From the NCBI GenBank assembly GCA_013368325.1, contig JAACJK010000221.1, positions 1-64,000 of the forward strand: 64,000 nucleotides of DNA, written 5' to 3'. Below, piece after piece: positions 22,649 through 35,440 of the stretch (its first letter is position 1; the number at the start of each line of letters is the position of its first letter). The position numbers and the translations under genes were made by a program. The notes under the pieces were generated by a model. The model saw nothing but the letters and a program-made list of their open reading frames with translations, made no database searches and was not told the origin of the DNA. Origin of the DNA: Ephemerocybe angulata (taxonomy: Eukaryota; Basidiomycota; Agaricomycetes; Agaricales; Psathyrellaceae).

Positions 22649-25600
22649 TCGAGACGGATAGCTTTCAACCGGTCCGATCCCGAAGTCCACGGCCGCTTGC
22701 CTTTCGATTCGATCCCTGGTTTTGAGCCTACTCTATATCCCGCGCTCTTGATGAGCTGGAGGGCCACTTCCGTCCCTCTGTTCAGTTTTCGTGTGCTTTT
22801 TTGCTTTGTCTCTTGGGTTTAAGCCATATTTTGCCCCCTTTTTTCACTCACATGTTTCTTTGGGTGTTCGATATCCTTGTTTATTCCCATTCCTGCTTCC
22901 CCTTCGATCGCTTCCTGTAACATCATCGTATACCATTGCCCTTTTCAAGTTTGCTACACTATCAATTCCGGTCGTCGAGGGACGACCGTGTTATTTTCCT
23001 ACCTTACCTTCAATCCTACGTGGGGTCGTCTTCGCGATTCTAATCATCTTAATTATAACCTCCTTGCTGCCCTCGCCCACGCTTTACCTTCAGCTCTTAC
23101 ACGTCGACAACCTTTCGCTGGACGATTCCTACCTTGTATTTTTAGTTGTACATTCCGCTTTCTTTGAGTTTTCATTGGGTAAACTTTACTTGTGCAGCAT
23201 GCTTTTCTGCACGTCTCTTTGGCTTTTTACTTGCTTACATGTTCTCAGCCCTTCCTCTACCTATCGTGCTACTTTCATGACCCCCGCTGCAACCCGCTAC
23301 TGTTACGCATACACGCAAAGCTCTCATCCTCTGTCACATCCGCGATACCTTCCCTTTAGACGCCATAGAACAATCACCCGTTGCTTAATATCTCCTTAGC
23401 TAACCAGTAGATCCAATAATCCGCTCGCTGTACTTTGCTTCATTGTTCATATCTGATTGTAATAAACCGTACGAGATCGCCATATCAATATATCATCCTT
23501 AGTCGACTTCGACACGCCCGACGGGCTCCTGAAATTGGCCTCATACTTTGCTTTCAATCTGGAGTTGTCGTCATGAGTTGCACCTTTTATAACTCATCGT
23601 CAAATATTCGATGTTTGGGCTCCTTGCTGGCCAAGGATCCTAGCCTCGTGCTGATGTGAGCGCGCCGGTCAGCACAAGCGCATCCGATATCTTCGGTCGC
23701 GTCATGTAGCCGCCACTGGAGCCTTGAAGCTTGAAAGCCACATCCATCGTGCGGATCCTGCTGGAGAAAGGATCATTCCGGGATTTCATAGATCTTGAGC
23801 TTTCGACCGCAAGGCGAAGTTAACTCCAAGTTAACTCGTCGGAACAGGTGCCCATTGCAGCTCGATTTCATTTCGAGAGTAAATGCTCCCTGGAGGTACA
23901 CACAGCAAGCCTAAATTGGCACGAGATATATGTGTCATGGGCTCATGTTATCGCGTACCGCGCAGATATTAAATGGCGTAGATTCACGGCAATAGCCCCT
24001 GGGGATCCCATTAGTCGACGCGTGTTGGGGACGTGTTTTAATTGGCACGGCGCGTCGGATGCATTAGCCGGATTCGCTTCAGCGTCTGTGGGTCGGGTAT
24101 ACCTCGGTCTACATCCTGAGGTCCCAGTTGGGTCTCAGCCTGCTCCAGCTTTTGCGAATCGTGGCTCTCATTACTCGGAGGTTTTTGTATCGAAGATTAT
24201 CGGTTCTTTTGCACCGTACTCGAGAACGGACAAAAGGGGCCGCGGTGTCGATGTGGGGATAGCTGACGAAGAGGCCGTCGATATTCTTCGGCTGGTTTCT
24301 GCGACATTAACCCCGAAGCATTGTGGCCTGGTGCCCATGGCCAGTATGATGTATACCTTGCAAGCGATGGTGTCGTAATCTGGGGTGGCACGAAGATTCG
24401 GATTCTGTGGGGTTAGCATCTCGGTTATCTTATCTCGCACCCTCTTGAGCAACTCCTCCCTCGCACCTGGCCACTTACCTGCTCACGGGACGTCATATGG
24501 GGGGAGAGTGTCAGTTGGCATGTTCTTCGTACCATGATGTGATACGCCGTGTTTGCCAGAGATCACACATCTCACAGACTTGTCTGGCCATGGGTGAAGA
24601 ACCAGGGACCACCCGGAGCAGGGAATCCGGATTCGCATCAAACTGGAGTTGGCCAGGGGCGAGCTCCAGCATCCACCTCGAGGAAAGTCTGAAACTCTGA
24701 AAGCTTAAGTGACACAGAACATGTTTAAGTTGCGGCTGGGAACCGCTCGATTTGAATGGGTGGCACCGTCGGGACGCCTGCGCGCAGAGACTAACTGACA
24801 GGATGAGCCGCTTTCTGATAAGTTCATTAATTGTGCATGAGCTCCGTCCACTTCACGTTATCTAAGGCTCAGGTAGGTGATAGCAGCATCAGCCACCTGA
24901 GCCTTAGCTAACGATGTCCAAGTTTCACTACCCCAGCATTGGAGGTGATATGACTGTGATACGAAGGGCCGTCTGACCGGCCTCATGTCAATGTTGCGGG
25001 GTTGCTTCTGGGTCTATCCCTGGACTCTTTGAATGCATACGAGAAGCTTAGCCTTTGGGATTCTCCACTTCTAGACACAATTCGTATGTTACTGACTGTG
25101 GTAGATGTAATGAAATTAGGGATCCGCATGGGATCAATCCGCTGCGAGGAGAGGGCAGAGGCATGATGCATCGTCGTGAAAAGGCATCATATCGTGCACC
25201 AGGCGCACGGTGCGTTATAAGCCCCAGAGTGTCCGTGGGGGACGATATAGGCGCCTGGGCCGTGGTAAACATAGAGGGGTTTCCGGGAGGTTTCACTAGG
25301 CGGCGAGGCCAGTTCCGTTCGTATTAATGGACACGGAGCAAGCACCTGTGTCACGGTTGGTGATGAAGGTCGCACGAGGGGGTGCCAGAACTGCCATACT
25401 TCGCCCCGCTTCCCCAGCTCCCCCGTGATTTGGAGCAGCTAGTCGTAGCTAGCAAAGGCGGCGTTGGAATTATAATTAGGTGGATAGACGAGCTAGCTCC
25501 GCCTCTTGAGAGCGATCTGCGAGATCACCGTCACGGAACAGCAGCTAGAGGAAGCAGTTGGTTGGTGATAAGTATGCACATTGGCCTCGGGTGCAACAGG

Positions 25601-27694
25601 CGCTGACGACACAGCCGTTCAGCTCATTGGCCACCAGATAAGAAGTCGCCAGCTGCTACCAGTTATCCGATCGAAACGATTCTTTAACCCTGGTGCCCGA
25701 TAGCAGCCCAGGTGACTGGCTCGCTAGGCAGAAGCGATTCGGCAGAAAGAACGGAACGAGGGAGTTTCATGCTGAACAATGCATGTTGGCACAACGCATC
25801 ATGCAGCAGAACGCTCGAGGTATGCCGCTACTATGGCCGCGATGTATGGGCTCTGGCTGGTATGACGCACTGGGTGAACAATAGAGATGGATGGATGGAT
25901 AGATGGATGGATATGATAGATTGGACGGGCTTTTACGAGTCGACCCCATGTTGCCCTTTGTCACTCACACTTCACACCCTGGTCTATTCACCGGAGATGC
26001 CATTGAGTGAGTCGACAGTGGAGTTGTCGAGATGCGTTGGGAGAGTAGTCAATGACAGTATCAGCGAAACTTTGCGGACTGGTTCCTAGGCCCCGATCGT
26101 GCGTCAGCTGTAAGGCCTGATAAGGTCGACTGTTACTGGATGAGTACTAGTGCCGCCTCCCGCCTGGGAGTAGAGCTTTGAAGCATTACTCGGTGAGGAA
26201 TCTATTTCTGAAGGGAGGTTGCGTTCTATTCAAAACATGGGGTGGACACCCCGTTCAGATACTCTGGAGTGTGTTTGATAGTGTCTGTTGGACGTGCATG
26301 CCCACGGATCTTCAGTGTGGTCACCAAAGTACACATTGAATAGAAAACGCACTTCGAATTGAATCGCGATACCCATAGGACACGCGCCCACAGTCTATTG
26401 AGCACATGGCCTCGCAATGACTTTGAGCGCAAATGAAGTTTGAATAGAGGAAGCAGCAGTAGGATCTTATCGAGGGGTTCTCGGATAGATTCGCATTGTA
26501 GTGTGTTAGCGTCGATCGGTATACATAGTCGGGCCGATCCTAGATTGCGCCGAAGAATGGGCACTATGTCAAGCATAGGTAGAGATTGAGCCGCCTTAGA
26601 GACCCGACTCGACACAAGGAGATTCGAAGAGAGAGAGAGAGAGAGATCCTCCGCATTGCCGTATCGGCGTATGCCAGGCGCCTAGCGGACCTAGACCATT
26701 GACATGCCACAACAATTCCGATTGCAAAGGGGGGCGACCCATCCTGAGCCTGTAGGCTTGATCAGCACATTGATTAGGAACGATAGGAAAAAGTTGGGTG
26801 ATGAGATATGTATCGGGGATTTGCTGAGCGGCGGAGCCCAGTGCAGGCGATATGATCGTTTAGATGCAAATTGAAGAAGGTACCATACTTCGCGGATCGG
26901 ATCGGCGACTCAGAGAGACAGTCTCTGAGGTCCCTGCCTGAGGAGACATGAAAGTCAGATGTGAGCACAGGCTAAAAGGAAGCCTAGGCACCAAGGAGGT
27001 ACCTCGAGGATTCCTACAACCCCAGAGGTTAGAAAGCGATGACGTTGGCCAGCCACAGGTTACGAGATGGCGGGGTCACCGACCACGCGGATAAAGAGAG
27101 CCACATGCTGTACTATGCTATGAGCTTCCCAGTAGATAGACTTGAATACCCACTGACCAGTGCTAGAGATACTGTCAGTGCTGGATATGATGTAGGACGG
27201 TTTGTAAGGGCTGGGGTCGCAATTCATTCAATTGAATGACGAGTTGTCATGGTGCGAGTGGCTTGATCTAGTTGACCGAGGCTTGTAAGACGCACTTTTG
27301 CTACAAGTTTGTCAAGCACAAACGTTAATATTCCAGCTTGGTGACTTGAAATTCTGGACAGTGGGAGGCACCAGTGCCAGTCGGTAATGTTGCAGATGTT
27401 GAACTAGCAGGAACAGTCAAGGCAGAGTGCCGTTGTGCCCAATTCTTCTTTCTCCTTCTCTTCTCGAGGTCGATGATTAATGGATAGTAGGACCTCTGAT
27501 ATCCACGAACGTTACAACAAGGAGAAGACACTCATTGTAGTGGCCGCGTAACGATTGACTGTAGTAGATGGGAGACGAAGAGTCAAGCTTGGGTGCATGC
27601 AATGCCGGGATTGCTGGGATTCAATATTCAGAACCAATTTAGAACAATAAACAGGCTAGGGCGGTCGATTTGCACTGGTCATGGTTATATAACA
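22649..27694. other. Gene-poor stretch with short simple repeats
   Basis: It contains pyrimidine-rich sequence to about 23400, a 176-codon plus frame at 23848-24378 facing an overlapping minus frame (neither convincing), a hairpin at 24863-24907, an (ATGG)n microsatellite at about 25886-25914 and a GA run at about 26626-26645. No family-level hit was recognised in any frame. Confidence 0.5.
24863..24907. repeat. Short inverted repeat (hairpin)
   Basis: ctaaggctcaggt on the left is the reverse complement of acctgagccttag on the right, with about 18 nt between the arms. No gene or poly-T tract adjoins it, so a role is not apparent. Confidence 0.6.
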
Positions 27695-27789
27695 GTCACT
27701 TTGCCGGAGTGGTTAACGGGATCGCCTGCTATCAACAAGTAGCGCAGCGGTTGGGCTTTGCCCGCGAGTGTTCGAATCGCTCAGGTGAC
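27695..27789 (+). tRNA. tRNA-Ser(GCT) with a 14-nt intron
   Basis: The acceptor stem pairs GTCACTT with AGGTGAC (one G-T). The D arm is CCG..CGG. The anticodon stem pairs ATCGC with GCGGT around CTGCTA, so the anticodon GCT is at 27728-27730. An intron of about 14 nt (about 27732-27745) follows the base after the anticodon, the usual nuclear position. A long variable arm (GGGC-TTT-GCCC) marks it as class II, and the T arm is GAGTG-TTCGAAT-CGCTC. T-rich sequence, a likely Pol III terminator, follows directly. CCA is not encoded, as expected for a nuclear gene. Confidence 0.92.
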
Positions 27790-28332
27790 GTTCTTTTTGC
27801 TCTTCTACTCTAGATTGTACAATAGGGGAATTCAATTTCAACCCAGTAAGCGCCCGATAGGTACGAAACAAAATTTACGGTATGGCCGGCGAACGCCGAA
27901 GAATCAAGATTGTCAGCAACTCCGCAATCCTGGCCGCTTCGTTGCCGATGATCAATGTCCGACCTTCCGTCCCAGGTATAAGCACATTTAAACAACACGA
28001 CGCATTTATACCGTGTTTAAGTCGCCCTATATACCCTCTCTGACCTCTCTGGTTCAACGGAAGCTCACATCTGTGAATCTAATCTTATCTCGGATCGGCT
28101 GAGTTAGAAATCGGCTGAATTGGCACAGCCCCCTTGTCCTTTACTGCCAGTGTAAGTACCGTATTTTTTGTTTCGTCTCGGCCGGTACACTTAGGTTGAA
28201 TTCCCCTAATGTTAGAGCATTTGGGACGGTTTTGTGACTTTTTTAAACTTTTCTCTTCAATCGCGAATCGCCTCTCTTCAACGACTCCGATCATCCTCCG
28301 GGGCTCAGCGCTCAGTGGCAGGACTCACAGCA

Positions 28333-31197
28333 ATGCCCAGCCATTCTGAATCACCCACCCTGGGTTATGGAAGCAGTCCTCTTACTCTTTTTTTCTTTCT
28401 TTATGTGGTATTCGTTCGAAACATATGGGTGCAGAACTGGCCTGCTTTCTTCCCCCGAGAATCTCACCATTCTCCATGTGTTCGTGTAAGTATTGGAGGC
28501 TTGTTGCTTTCTCCTGCTTTCTTCCTCGGACACCCAATTGAGAGACGGAGGCATTATCCGGCTGATTGCGGGGACCTTGTTGAAGTATGGGGAAAATCGA
28601 CGATCACCCACGAGGGAGCCACGAGAGCAACCCTTGACATCGACCACGAGACCGAACCCCATCTTTCCACGGCTACACTGACAACCGACCGTCCTCCTCC
28701 CCCTCCTCCATATCTCGACAATTTCAGGAATATTAGCCATATCTCGACCTCAGTGGCACCTGTAAAGGCTATCTATATCCTATCATGATATGCGGTGTCG
28801 CTGCCCTGAACCAGTCCTATATCTCGAGCCAGAACCATAAGCAGTGGAAACGGAGAAGCGCCGACGTTGGGGGACTATTCTTGGCCACGAATAACAGTGG
28901 TCAGGGCAAGGGATGGGTTGGATCTGAAGTCCAGTATGTCTCCGCTTTCAGGTGCATCGATCGCGCCAGTTTCTGACCGGCTGAACATCTAGGACCCAAT
29001 ATGCCGAACTCTTAAGCGACATGTACAACCAGACGCTCAATGCTGTCAACGAACATAACTCAGAATAGTACGTCTCATTCTCTCTTATAGCTGCTGTGTG
29101 GACTCTGATTAATCGATCGAATAGCGTCCCCACATCCCTCCGCACCCCAACACGATCGAGGCTTATCCGGTCACTCGACTGTTGGCATTTCGAGCCCCAC
29201 AAAATGCCTGAAGAGGAGATCCTTGCGTGTACCATGATACTCTTTGAAGCTCTGTATCGAATAGAAGGAATGGAGGCTGCGATGGGTGTCCCGTTGAGTG
29301 AGTTGCAATGCCACTGTGCCCCCCACACGAACCTCACACCCCAGAATCTTGCCAGAACAAGTCTGCGCTTTCGTCCACCATTTGAGGCAGATATACCGCT
29401 ACGAAAACACCTATCACAATTTTGAACATGCTCTCGATGTTCTGCAGGCTACTCAGTGTTATCTGAGCGCTTCCAACATGGTCCCTCCTGTTACCATCCT
29501 TCTCGAACCCGGCAAAACCTGGAAGTCGACAAGGAGGCCGGATGATAACTCCCTTATCCAAACCCTTGGCCTACGAGACATATTCGCCCTCTACATAGCT
29601 GCTATTGGACACGATGTTGGACACCCAGGGGTGACCAATGTCTTCATGGTAAGAACTATAGTTCGGTACTTCGTGGATACCTATTCTCACCGGGTTTCCG
29701 GTCCCAGAAAAACGCACAAACACCGTTATCGCTGGTCTTCGACGGAAGGTCGGCCTTGGAGAATCTCCATTGTCAGCTTCTTCTTCGTGTAATGCGCCAC
29801 CACGGACTCGGCGTCCTACTCGATGATCCTGTGGAAGGCACTCGATTCAGGAAGCTATTGATTCAGACGGTTTTGGCGACCGACATGAGCGTGCACGGCG
29901 ACTTCATGCAACGATTCCAACAGGAACTGAATGGGCAGCACGACACTCTTTTCCAGAGGCAGATTCTAGCCTGTCAAGCACTGTTGAAGAATGCCGACAT
30001 CAGCAATCCAGTACGTTGTGTTGTTGCGTAATTATTAAACATATCTCATTCACACATATAGAGCCGACCTTTCCCTGTAGCTCAGCACTGGGCGTCAGCC
30101 TTGATGGAAGAGTGGACAGCTCAAGCTGATCTTGAGGAACATTTCTGCTTGCAGCAGAGTGTACAACCGTCGGCCGATCCTCTCACAGGAGCCAAGTCCC
30201 AGATATTCTTTATTTCCACTTTCGCGAAACCGTTGCTAGATGTGTCAGTGAAAGCCATTCCAGGTATGTAATGCTCTGTCGACGCGTTCCTGGACCAGCT
30301 CTCACGATGTCTTGCTTCGTAGAAATGGCACGCTACGCCCAACACTGTGATATGAACTTGGAACGGTGGAAAATACGCAAAACCGACCTTGAGTCACGTA
30401 ATGCCCGCTATCCAAGTACCACCAAGAGATCACCCCCTCCGAGATCACCCCGACAACCCAGCGATTTCCAGTCTGCCTTTCCCTTAACTCTCCCCGTATC
30501 GACGTCTAGCCTTTACCCAACACCCTCAACCACAGTCGCTGGTTCCTCAGCGTCGTCAGAATACGACCCCACATCACCAAGCGAGAGCATATCTTCCTCA
30601 ACTCTCTTCTCCCCTCCATCGGAGATTGCGCCAAATCAAAGCCCTAGTAATCTCAGCCAAGACGGCAACCAACTTCGTCACACACCCTCAAGCTCCTGCA
30701 GCAGCAATGCCAGCAGTCGAAACACTCAGGTTACCAGCCCAGTCTCGGTCGCCTCCTCCACCTCTCAGGACAACGAGGCCATACGGGCGGCGGGGCGCCT
30801 CAGCATGCGCCATATCAAGAAATCGACACACCGAAATTCGTGGTGTGTCCCGTCGCTTGCAAATGGCCGTGGTGGGGATGGCAACCCTGCCCAAGGATTG
30901 GGTCTGGGACTGGGGTTGGGATTGGGGCTCGGGTTGGGCAAGGAGACTAAACTGGAATCGGGTGCCACCGCCTTCACGGGACCATCACCGTTGTCGGCGC
31001 TATTCTCAACATCTTCTCCCCCACATCTGAGTAATCCATTCAGCACGATTTCTTCGCCAGCAGCGCCTTCGGCCTTTCCTGGGACCGCCCACCTGTATCC
31101 AACAAACGCCCCAGCGCCCATCGATATACCCAACCTCAATGGTATCAATCACTCTCCAGCCCCAAATGGTCCTGTTGCCGTGGCTGAGACGGCTTAG
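28333..31197 (+). CDS. 3',5'-cyclic-nucleotide phosphodiesterase, class I (PDEase/HD domain)
   Basis: It hydrolyses cAMP/cGMP to the 5' nucleotide and so dampens cAMP-PKA signalling. Supported exons are 28815-28933, 28993-29067, 29125-29301, 29345-29648, 29708-30010, 30062-30263 and 30323-31197; together they are in frame (684 residues). An exon ending at 28761 (with PHLSTATLTTDRPPPPPP) joins in phase before them. The catalytic domain shows YHNFEHALDV (HNxxH), IGHDVGHPG (the HD pair), VLATDMSVHGDF, LLKNADISNP and a final KPLLDVSVKAIPE. After the domain comes a roughly 270-residue Ser/Pro-rich tail with a GLGLGLGLG tract (30892-30938). The N-terminus is uncertain: ATG 28333 is only a candidate, and a GTAAGT donor at 28496 suggests one or two further introns. 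Family membership is secure; substrate preference is not. Confidence 0.9.
30892..30938. repeat. Six-base microsatellite coding for Gly-Leu repeats
   Basis: Repeats of ggnytg/gggttg-type hexamers code for a GLGLGLGLGLG run inside the phosphodiesterase tail. This is a likely length polymorphism. Confidence 0.75.
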
Positions 31198-33004
31198 AAG
31201 CAAGTTAGATCAGGAGCACGTCAGTCCATTGCCGTGTTTCGTTAATCTCCCCTGCCTGCTTGTGCAGGTGGAAGTCTCGTTTGACTCTGGTCTGTGGGCG
31301 TTCCTGGACCAGGATATCGCAGATATTGTCACTAAAAATAGGGGTCTGGGTGTCGAAGACTTCGGGCTATGTTCGTGATCCCGTTCCCTGTAACCCGTCC
31401 GAAGATTAGACGGCCCTTGAATACCCTTCGAGTTGCGCAGATGTCGAGTGGGTATACACTACATCAACATTTGTTGCAGAAACAGCTTTGGTATCCGCCC
31501 ATGCCTAGATATAACATTTGGCCCATCGGTCGGAATCACGAAGGATCTGCCCTAGCCTCGTCGACAGGGGGTGCGAGTTGGATTGGACAGATGCCTTAGA
31601 TTGTGTTTGTGGTCGGACTACTCTTTTCGTCCTTTTGTGTTTACGTTCGTATTCTGCTATCCATCTGCACCCTTGTAGATGGTTTCCTTCTCGCTTCGTG
31701 TATGGGCCTCACTTGGCTGCCCTCCGTCGGACTGTTCGCCTTTGCTTTGTATTTCTTGGTCATTTTTATTCACTTTGTTTTCTGGCTCCCATACCCATCC
31801 GTATATTCTTGACCATAGGGTCCCATTTATATCGAATAGTGCTTATCCATATACAGCAAACTGCAAACATGTATCCATAGGAATCCTGTAAACACCAGAT
31901 GTCCGCCCTCTAGTAGAGCAATCTGACAGACGCTCGCGCACGGGCCACATGGGCAAGCGCCCAGCCCGAAGCGGACTTCGAAATTATGACGGCAATCCCG
32001 GTTTTTTCGTCGCCCACTCCTTCTCCTCAACCTCTGACTCGTAATCCATCTCCTCTGCCTCACAACCATCTACATCCTTTTAATCACAAGAGTGCCGGAT
32101 CTTTAAGCTCTGAAGAACTGGCAGACACGAACAGGCCGATATCAGCGACCTATTGCAACACCTTCCCTTGTGGCAGCGCTCGAGACACCCGTGCTTTCTT
32201 GCCATTCGTAATCTGTCACAGCTTCTCCTGTTGACAATTGGAATTGGGACCTTCTGATATCTGAACTAGCGTTCTCATGCTTGCTTTATTTCTGCTGGTG
32301 GATAGGTGAAAACTTGTCACAAAACTATGGAACAGCCCTCGCATGGTCAGAAGCGGTGATAGCATTCGAACGAAAACGCCGCCACGGGCGGACCCGCATA
32401 CATGCAACCCACTACCTCACCATCTATCTATCTCTTGGACCTCAAATAATCTTGAGTGACGACTAGCACAGGTGATTGCGGTGCTAAGCGGCTTCGATGC
32501 TCCTGGATTTCACCTGCGTGCCGTATGGGCATTGGACGACGACCTTCTCGGGCACACAGCGCTCACAGATATGGGTACCACTATGATGACCTTCTGAACA
32601 AACGTATCAAACCCCATTGGGTTCTCCCTGGACTTCGCGTTCTCGAAATCACACCCTCAGCGACAAAGTGGGCTGATTGTGTGCATATGCCCGACATGCC
32701 CTTGCACACAACTTGCACAGGACTGCGCGCCCAGGAAACATATATAAGAGGCTTTCTGGCGGATGATAGTTTCTCAGACTGCCTGGTGCATCTGAACAAT
32801 TCGAGTAAGATACTCGATCTACTACTTCTCTGTCTGGCAGAACTAACCATGTACCTTCTTGCTCGCAGATTTGGGCCGGACCCTCGAACTTGAACCAATC
32901 AATGTATGCGTTCTCCTCCACCTCGTCGATTATTTCATGTCGCTGACGGGTATCCTCCAGACAAACCCCTCCCCTTCAAATACCTATATAAATCTATCCC
33001 CATC
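31198..33004. other. Phosphodiesterase 3' flank and a possible F-box/LRR-like remnant
   Basis: 31198-31900 is T-rich with chance hydrophobic frames and probably includes the phosphodiesterase 3' UTR. From about 32465 to 32900 two plus frames look protein-like: FDAPGFHLRAVWALDDDL, then a shift, then HWVLPGLRVLEITPSATKW. A possible intron lies at about 32804-32868 (GTAAGA..CTCGCAG). The style resembles fungal F-box/LRR-like proteins, but no F-box is visible and the frame change suggests decay. The last 60 bases before 33005 include the promoter region of the next gene (a TATATAA motif near 32985). Confidence 0.3.
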
Positions 33005-34914
33005 ATGCAGCTCACTAAGACCTTCGTTTTTATGTCCCTCATCGCTCTCAAGTATGGAGCTGTGGCCCTTCCTTTGGTGAGCGGCGAATCCAATACCATC
33101 CGAACCATGTTCTTATCTCGAAAACCTATATAGTCAATGACCCCCGAGACCTCTGAGCTTGAGGTTGTCGAGCGTGGAACGGATATCTTCGGTCCATTCG
33201 AAACCCGGGATTTCGAAGACTTTGAATCCCGCGACTACGAGTATGATCTGGAGGAGCGCGACCTCGATGATGAAGACTTCGAGGCCAGGGATTACGACTT
33301 TGAGGAAGAGCTCGTTCTCCGTGCTCCCCCTAAGGCTGCAGCTGTCAAGCGCGCCGCACCGGTAGCCAACAGGGCACCTGCCTCCAAGCCCGCAAAGGCT
33401 GCGTCGGCTGGGAGTGCTTCCAAGCCCGCTGGACGATCTGCGACCCGTACCCCTATCTCTGGGACTGTTGCCCCTGTCTCTAAGCCCAAGGCCAGCACCC
33501 GCACCCAGACCTCCACTCGCGGGTCAACCAAACCTAAGGCTCCCGTCCCTGGAAGGGCCACCCGCAGTGGCAGCAAGCCGGCCCAGACCAAGCCCCGTGG
33601 CTCCGCTTCAGCTAGCAGGCCCCGCACCCCGTCTTCCGGTCGGCCTCGCACCGCGGCCTCAGCTGGCAAGCCCCGTACTTCCCGTACCCCGACTTCCGCT
33701 GGCAAGCCCCGCACCCAGGCTTCCGGAGCTCGTGGTGGCAAGCCCCGCACTTCGTCCTCCGCCGGAAGGCCTCGCACCCCGACCTCGGCAGGCAAGCCCC
33801 GTACTCCCCGTACCCCGACTTCCGCTGGCAAGCCCCGCACCCAGGCTTCCGGAGCTCGTGGTGGCAAGCCCCGCACTTCGTCTTCCGCCGGAAGGCCTCG
33901 CACCCCGACCTCGGCAGGCAAGCCCCGTACTCCCCGTACCCCGACTTCCGCTGGCAAGCCCCGCACCCAGGCTTCCGGAGCTCGTGGTGGCAAGCCCCGC
34001 ACTTCGTCCTCCGCCGGAAGGCCTCGCACCCCGACCTCGACAGGCAAGCCCCGTACTCCCCGTACCCCGACTTCCGCTGGCAAGCCCCGCACCCAGGCTT
34101 CCGGAGCTCGTGGTGGCAAGCCCCGCACTTCGTCTTCTGCCGGAAGGCCTCGCACCCCGACCTCGGCAGGCAAGCCTCGTACTCCCAGTACCCCGGGATC
34201 CGCTTCCAGGCCTCGTACCCCGACCTCGGAAGGCAAGCCTCGTACCCCCCGTACCCCAGGATCCGCTGCCAGGCCTCGTACTCCCGCCTCGGCGACCCGT
34301 GGAGGCAAGCCCCGTACCCCACGTACCCCTGCGTCCGCTGGAAGGCCTCGTACCCCGACCTCGGCGACCCGTGGAGGCAAGCCCCGTACCCCGCGTACCC
34401 CTGCATCCGCTGGAAGGCCTCGCACCCCCCGCACCCCGGGATCCGCTGGCCGGCCTCGTACCCCGACCTCGGCAGCTCGTGGAGACAAGCCCCGTACCCC
34501 TGCATCGGCTGGGAGGCCCCGTACCCCAGCTTCCGCTGGCAGGCCCCGCAAACCGGCTTCAGTGGCCCGTGGAGGCAAGCCCGAAGTAAAGAGGCGCCCA
34601 GGTTCGATCAATGGAAGGCCCAACGTCAACCGCCCGAACAAGGACAACGGCACTCCTCGTGGTGGCCATCGCATCAACGCTCGTCCTGGAGCGCAGGGAA
34701 GGATTAATGGTGGCTCTACCTCTCAAGGCCCCGCTAAACCAACTCATTCCAAGGTATGATCCGTGCCTTTCTGAAAGTGTCGCTCGTGTCGCTGACTTCT
34801 CTCCGACTCCTTTAGCAGTACTACAAGGAGACCGCGAAGCTCAACAAGGAGATCTCCGATGTCCAGAAGCAACTTGCGAGGATCCAGATGGTTGAACGGG
34901 ACTTTGACTACTAA
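33005..34914 (+). CDS. Secreted repeat protein: acidic head, basic 42-residue repeats
   Basis: Exons 33005-33076, 33134-34753 and 34816-34914 sum to 1791 nt (596 residues). The first exon ends after MQLTKTFVFMSLIALKYGAV and ALPL, a clear signal peptide. Residues 26-80 are acidic with spaced Arg (RDFEDFESRDYEYDLEERD), a pattern common in mushroom secreted proteins and possibly a propeptide; a KR site (AAVKRAAP) follows and could be cut by a Kex2-like protease. Residues about 90-530 are extremely basic and rich in Pro, Thr, Ser and Lys/Arg. Four near-identical 42-residue units (126 bp) lie in the middle, built from SAGKPRTP and GARGGKPRTSS modules. The C-terminus is a short amphipathic helix (ETAKLNKEISDVQKQLARIQ). 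Secretion is well supported. The role is unknown; a wall, matrix or polyanion-binding protein is a guess. Confidence 0.8.
33655..34190. repeat. Four tandem 126-bp units, then degenerate shorter units to ~34560
   Basis: ggagctcgtggtggcaagcc recurs at 126-bp spacing (about 33725, 33851, 33977 and 34104). Copies differ at only a few positions. Shorter, less regular RPRTP(A/T)SA units continue to about 34560. Long open frames on the other strand and in a second plus frame here are by-products of the repeat. Confidence 0.9.
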
Positions 34915-35440
34915 GCGATACGATCTCTCATTTGAGAATATTGTGTCGCCCTAAGGAGGATGGTGTAGGCGGTGATCAAATCCCCTATACATATGTATTT
35001 GAAAACTCTCTTAGCAATTAAGGCCAATCTTATCTTGCTGTTTCCATGACGAGGTTTGAACATGAGGATCGGATGGCTTGATCTGCATGTCGCGAAAGGA
35101 GGCCTGCTCCGGTATAAACGGTGCTATGCTTCTGTGGAATTGTGAATGGATGTACTAAACCACACAAAGCTCGTTGCACCCCGCGATATTAAGCTTGAAT
35201 GCCTGTAGAAACTGATGAGCCGAAATAAGCGCCGTAGGCGCTTATAATCATGATACATGCTCCAATAAGAAGGCCTTTCAGAGTGTCTTACTTGAACAAG
35301 TCATTTTGATGGATATATGTGTGATTACTGTATGTAGTACTATGCGAGTAAGAAATGTCAAGTCTAAGGCTGGCATGACGAACGTCCTTTGCAATGGCAT
35401 ATGGTGGCGGAACTTCTGGCGTCCCCACTCCATGGGCAGT
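34915..35440. other. Intergenic spacer between convergent genes
   Basis: The secreted-repeat gene ends on the left and the permease gene on the right. No gene is visible. An A/T-rich stretch at about 34975-35030 probably holds 3' ends. Confidence 0.5.

Noticed and set aside
23848..24378. 176-codon plus frame and the overlapping 93-codon minus frame
   Set aside because: No domain, no intron, no compositional support; neither strand stands out.
31603..31812. 69-codon very hydrophobic plus frame
   Set aside because: It lies in T-rich DNA just after the phosphodiesterase stop; hydrophobic codons are expected there by composition.
33292..34677. 461-codon minus-strand frame and a 391-codon second plus frame over the secreted repeat gene
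   Set aside because: Both are by-products of the GC-rich 126-bp repeats. The chosen frame has a signal peptide, proper introns and non-repetitive ends.
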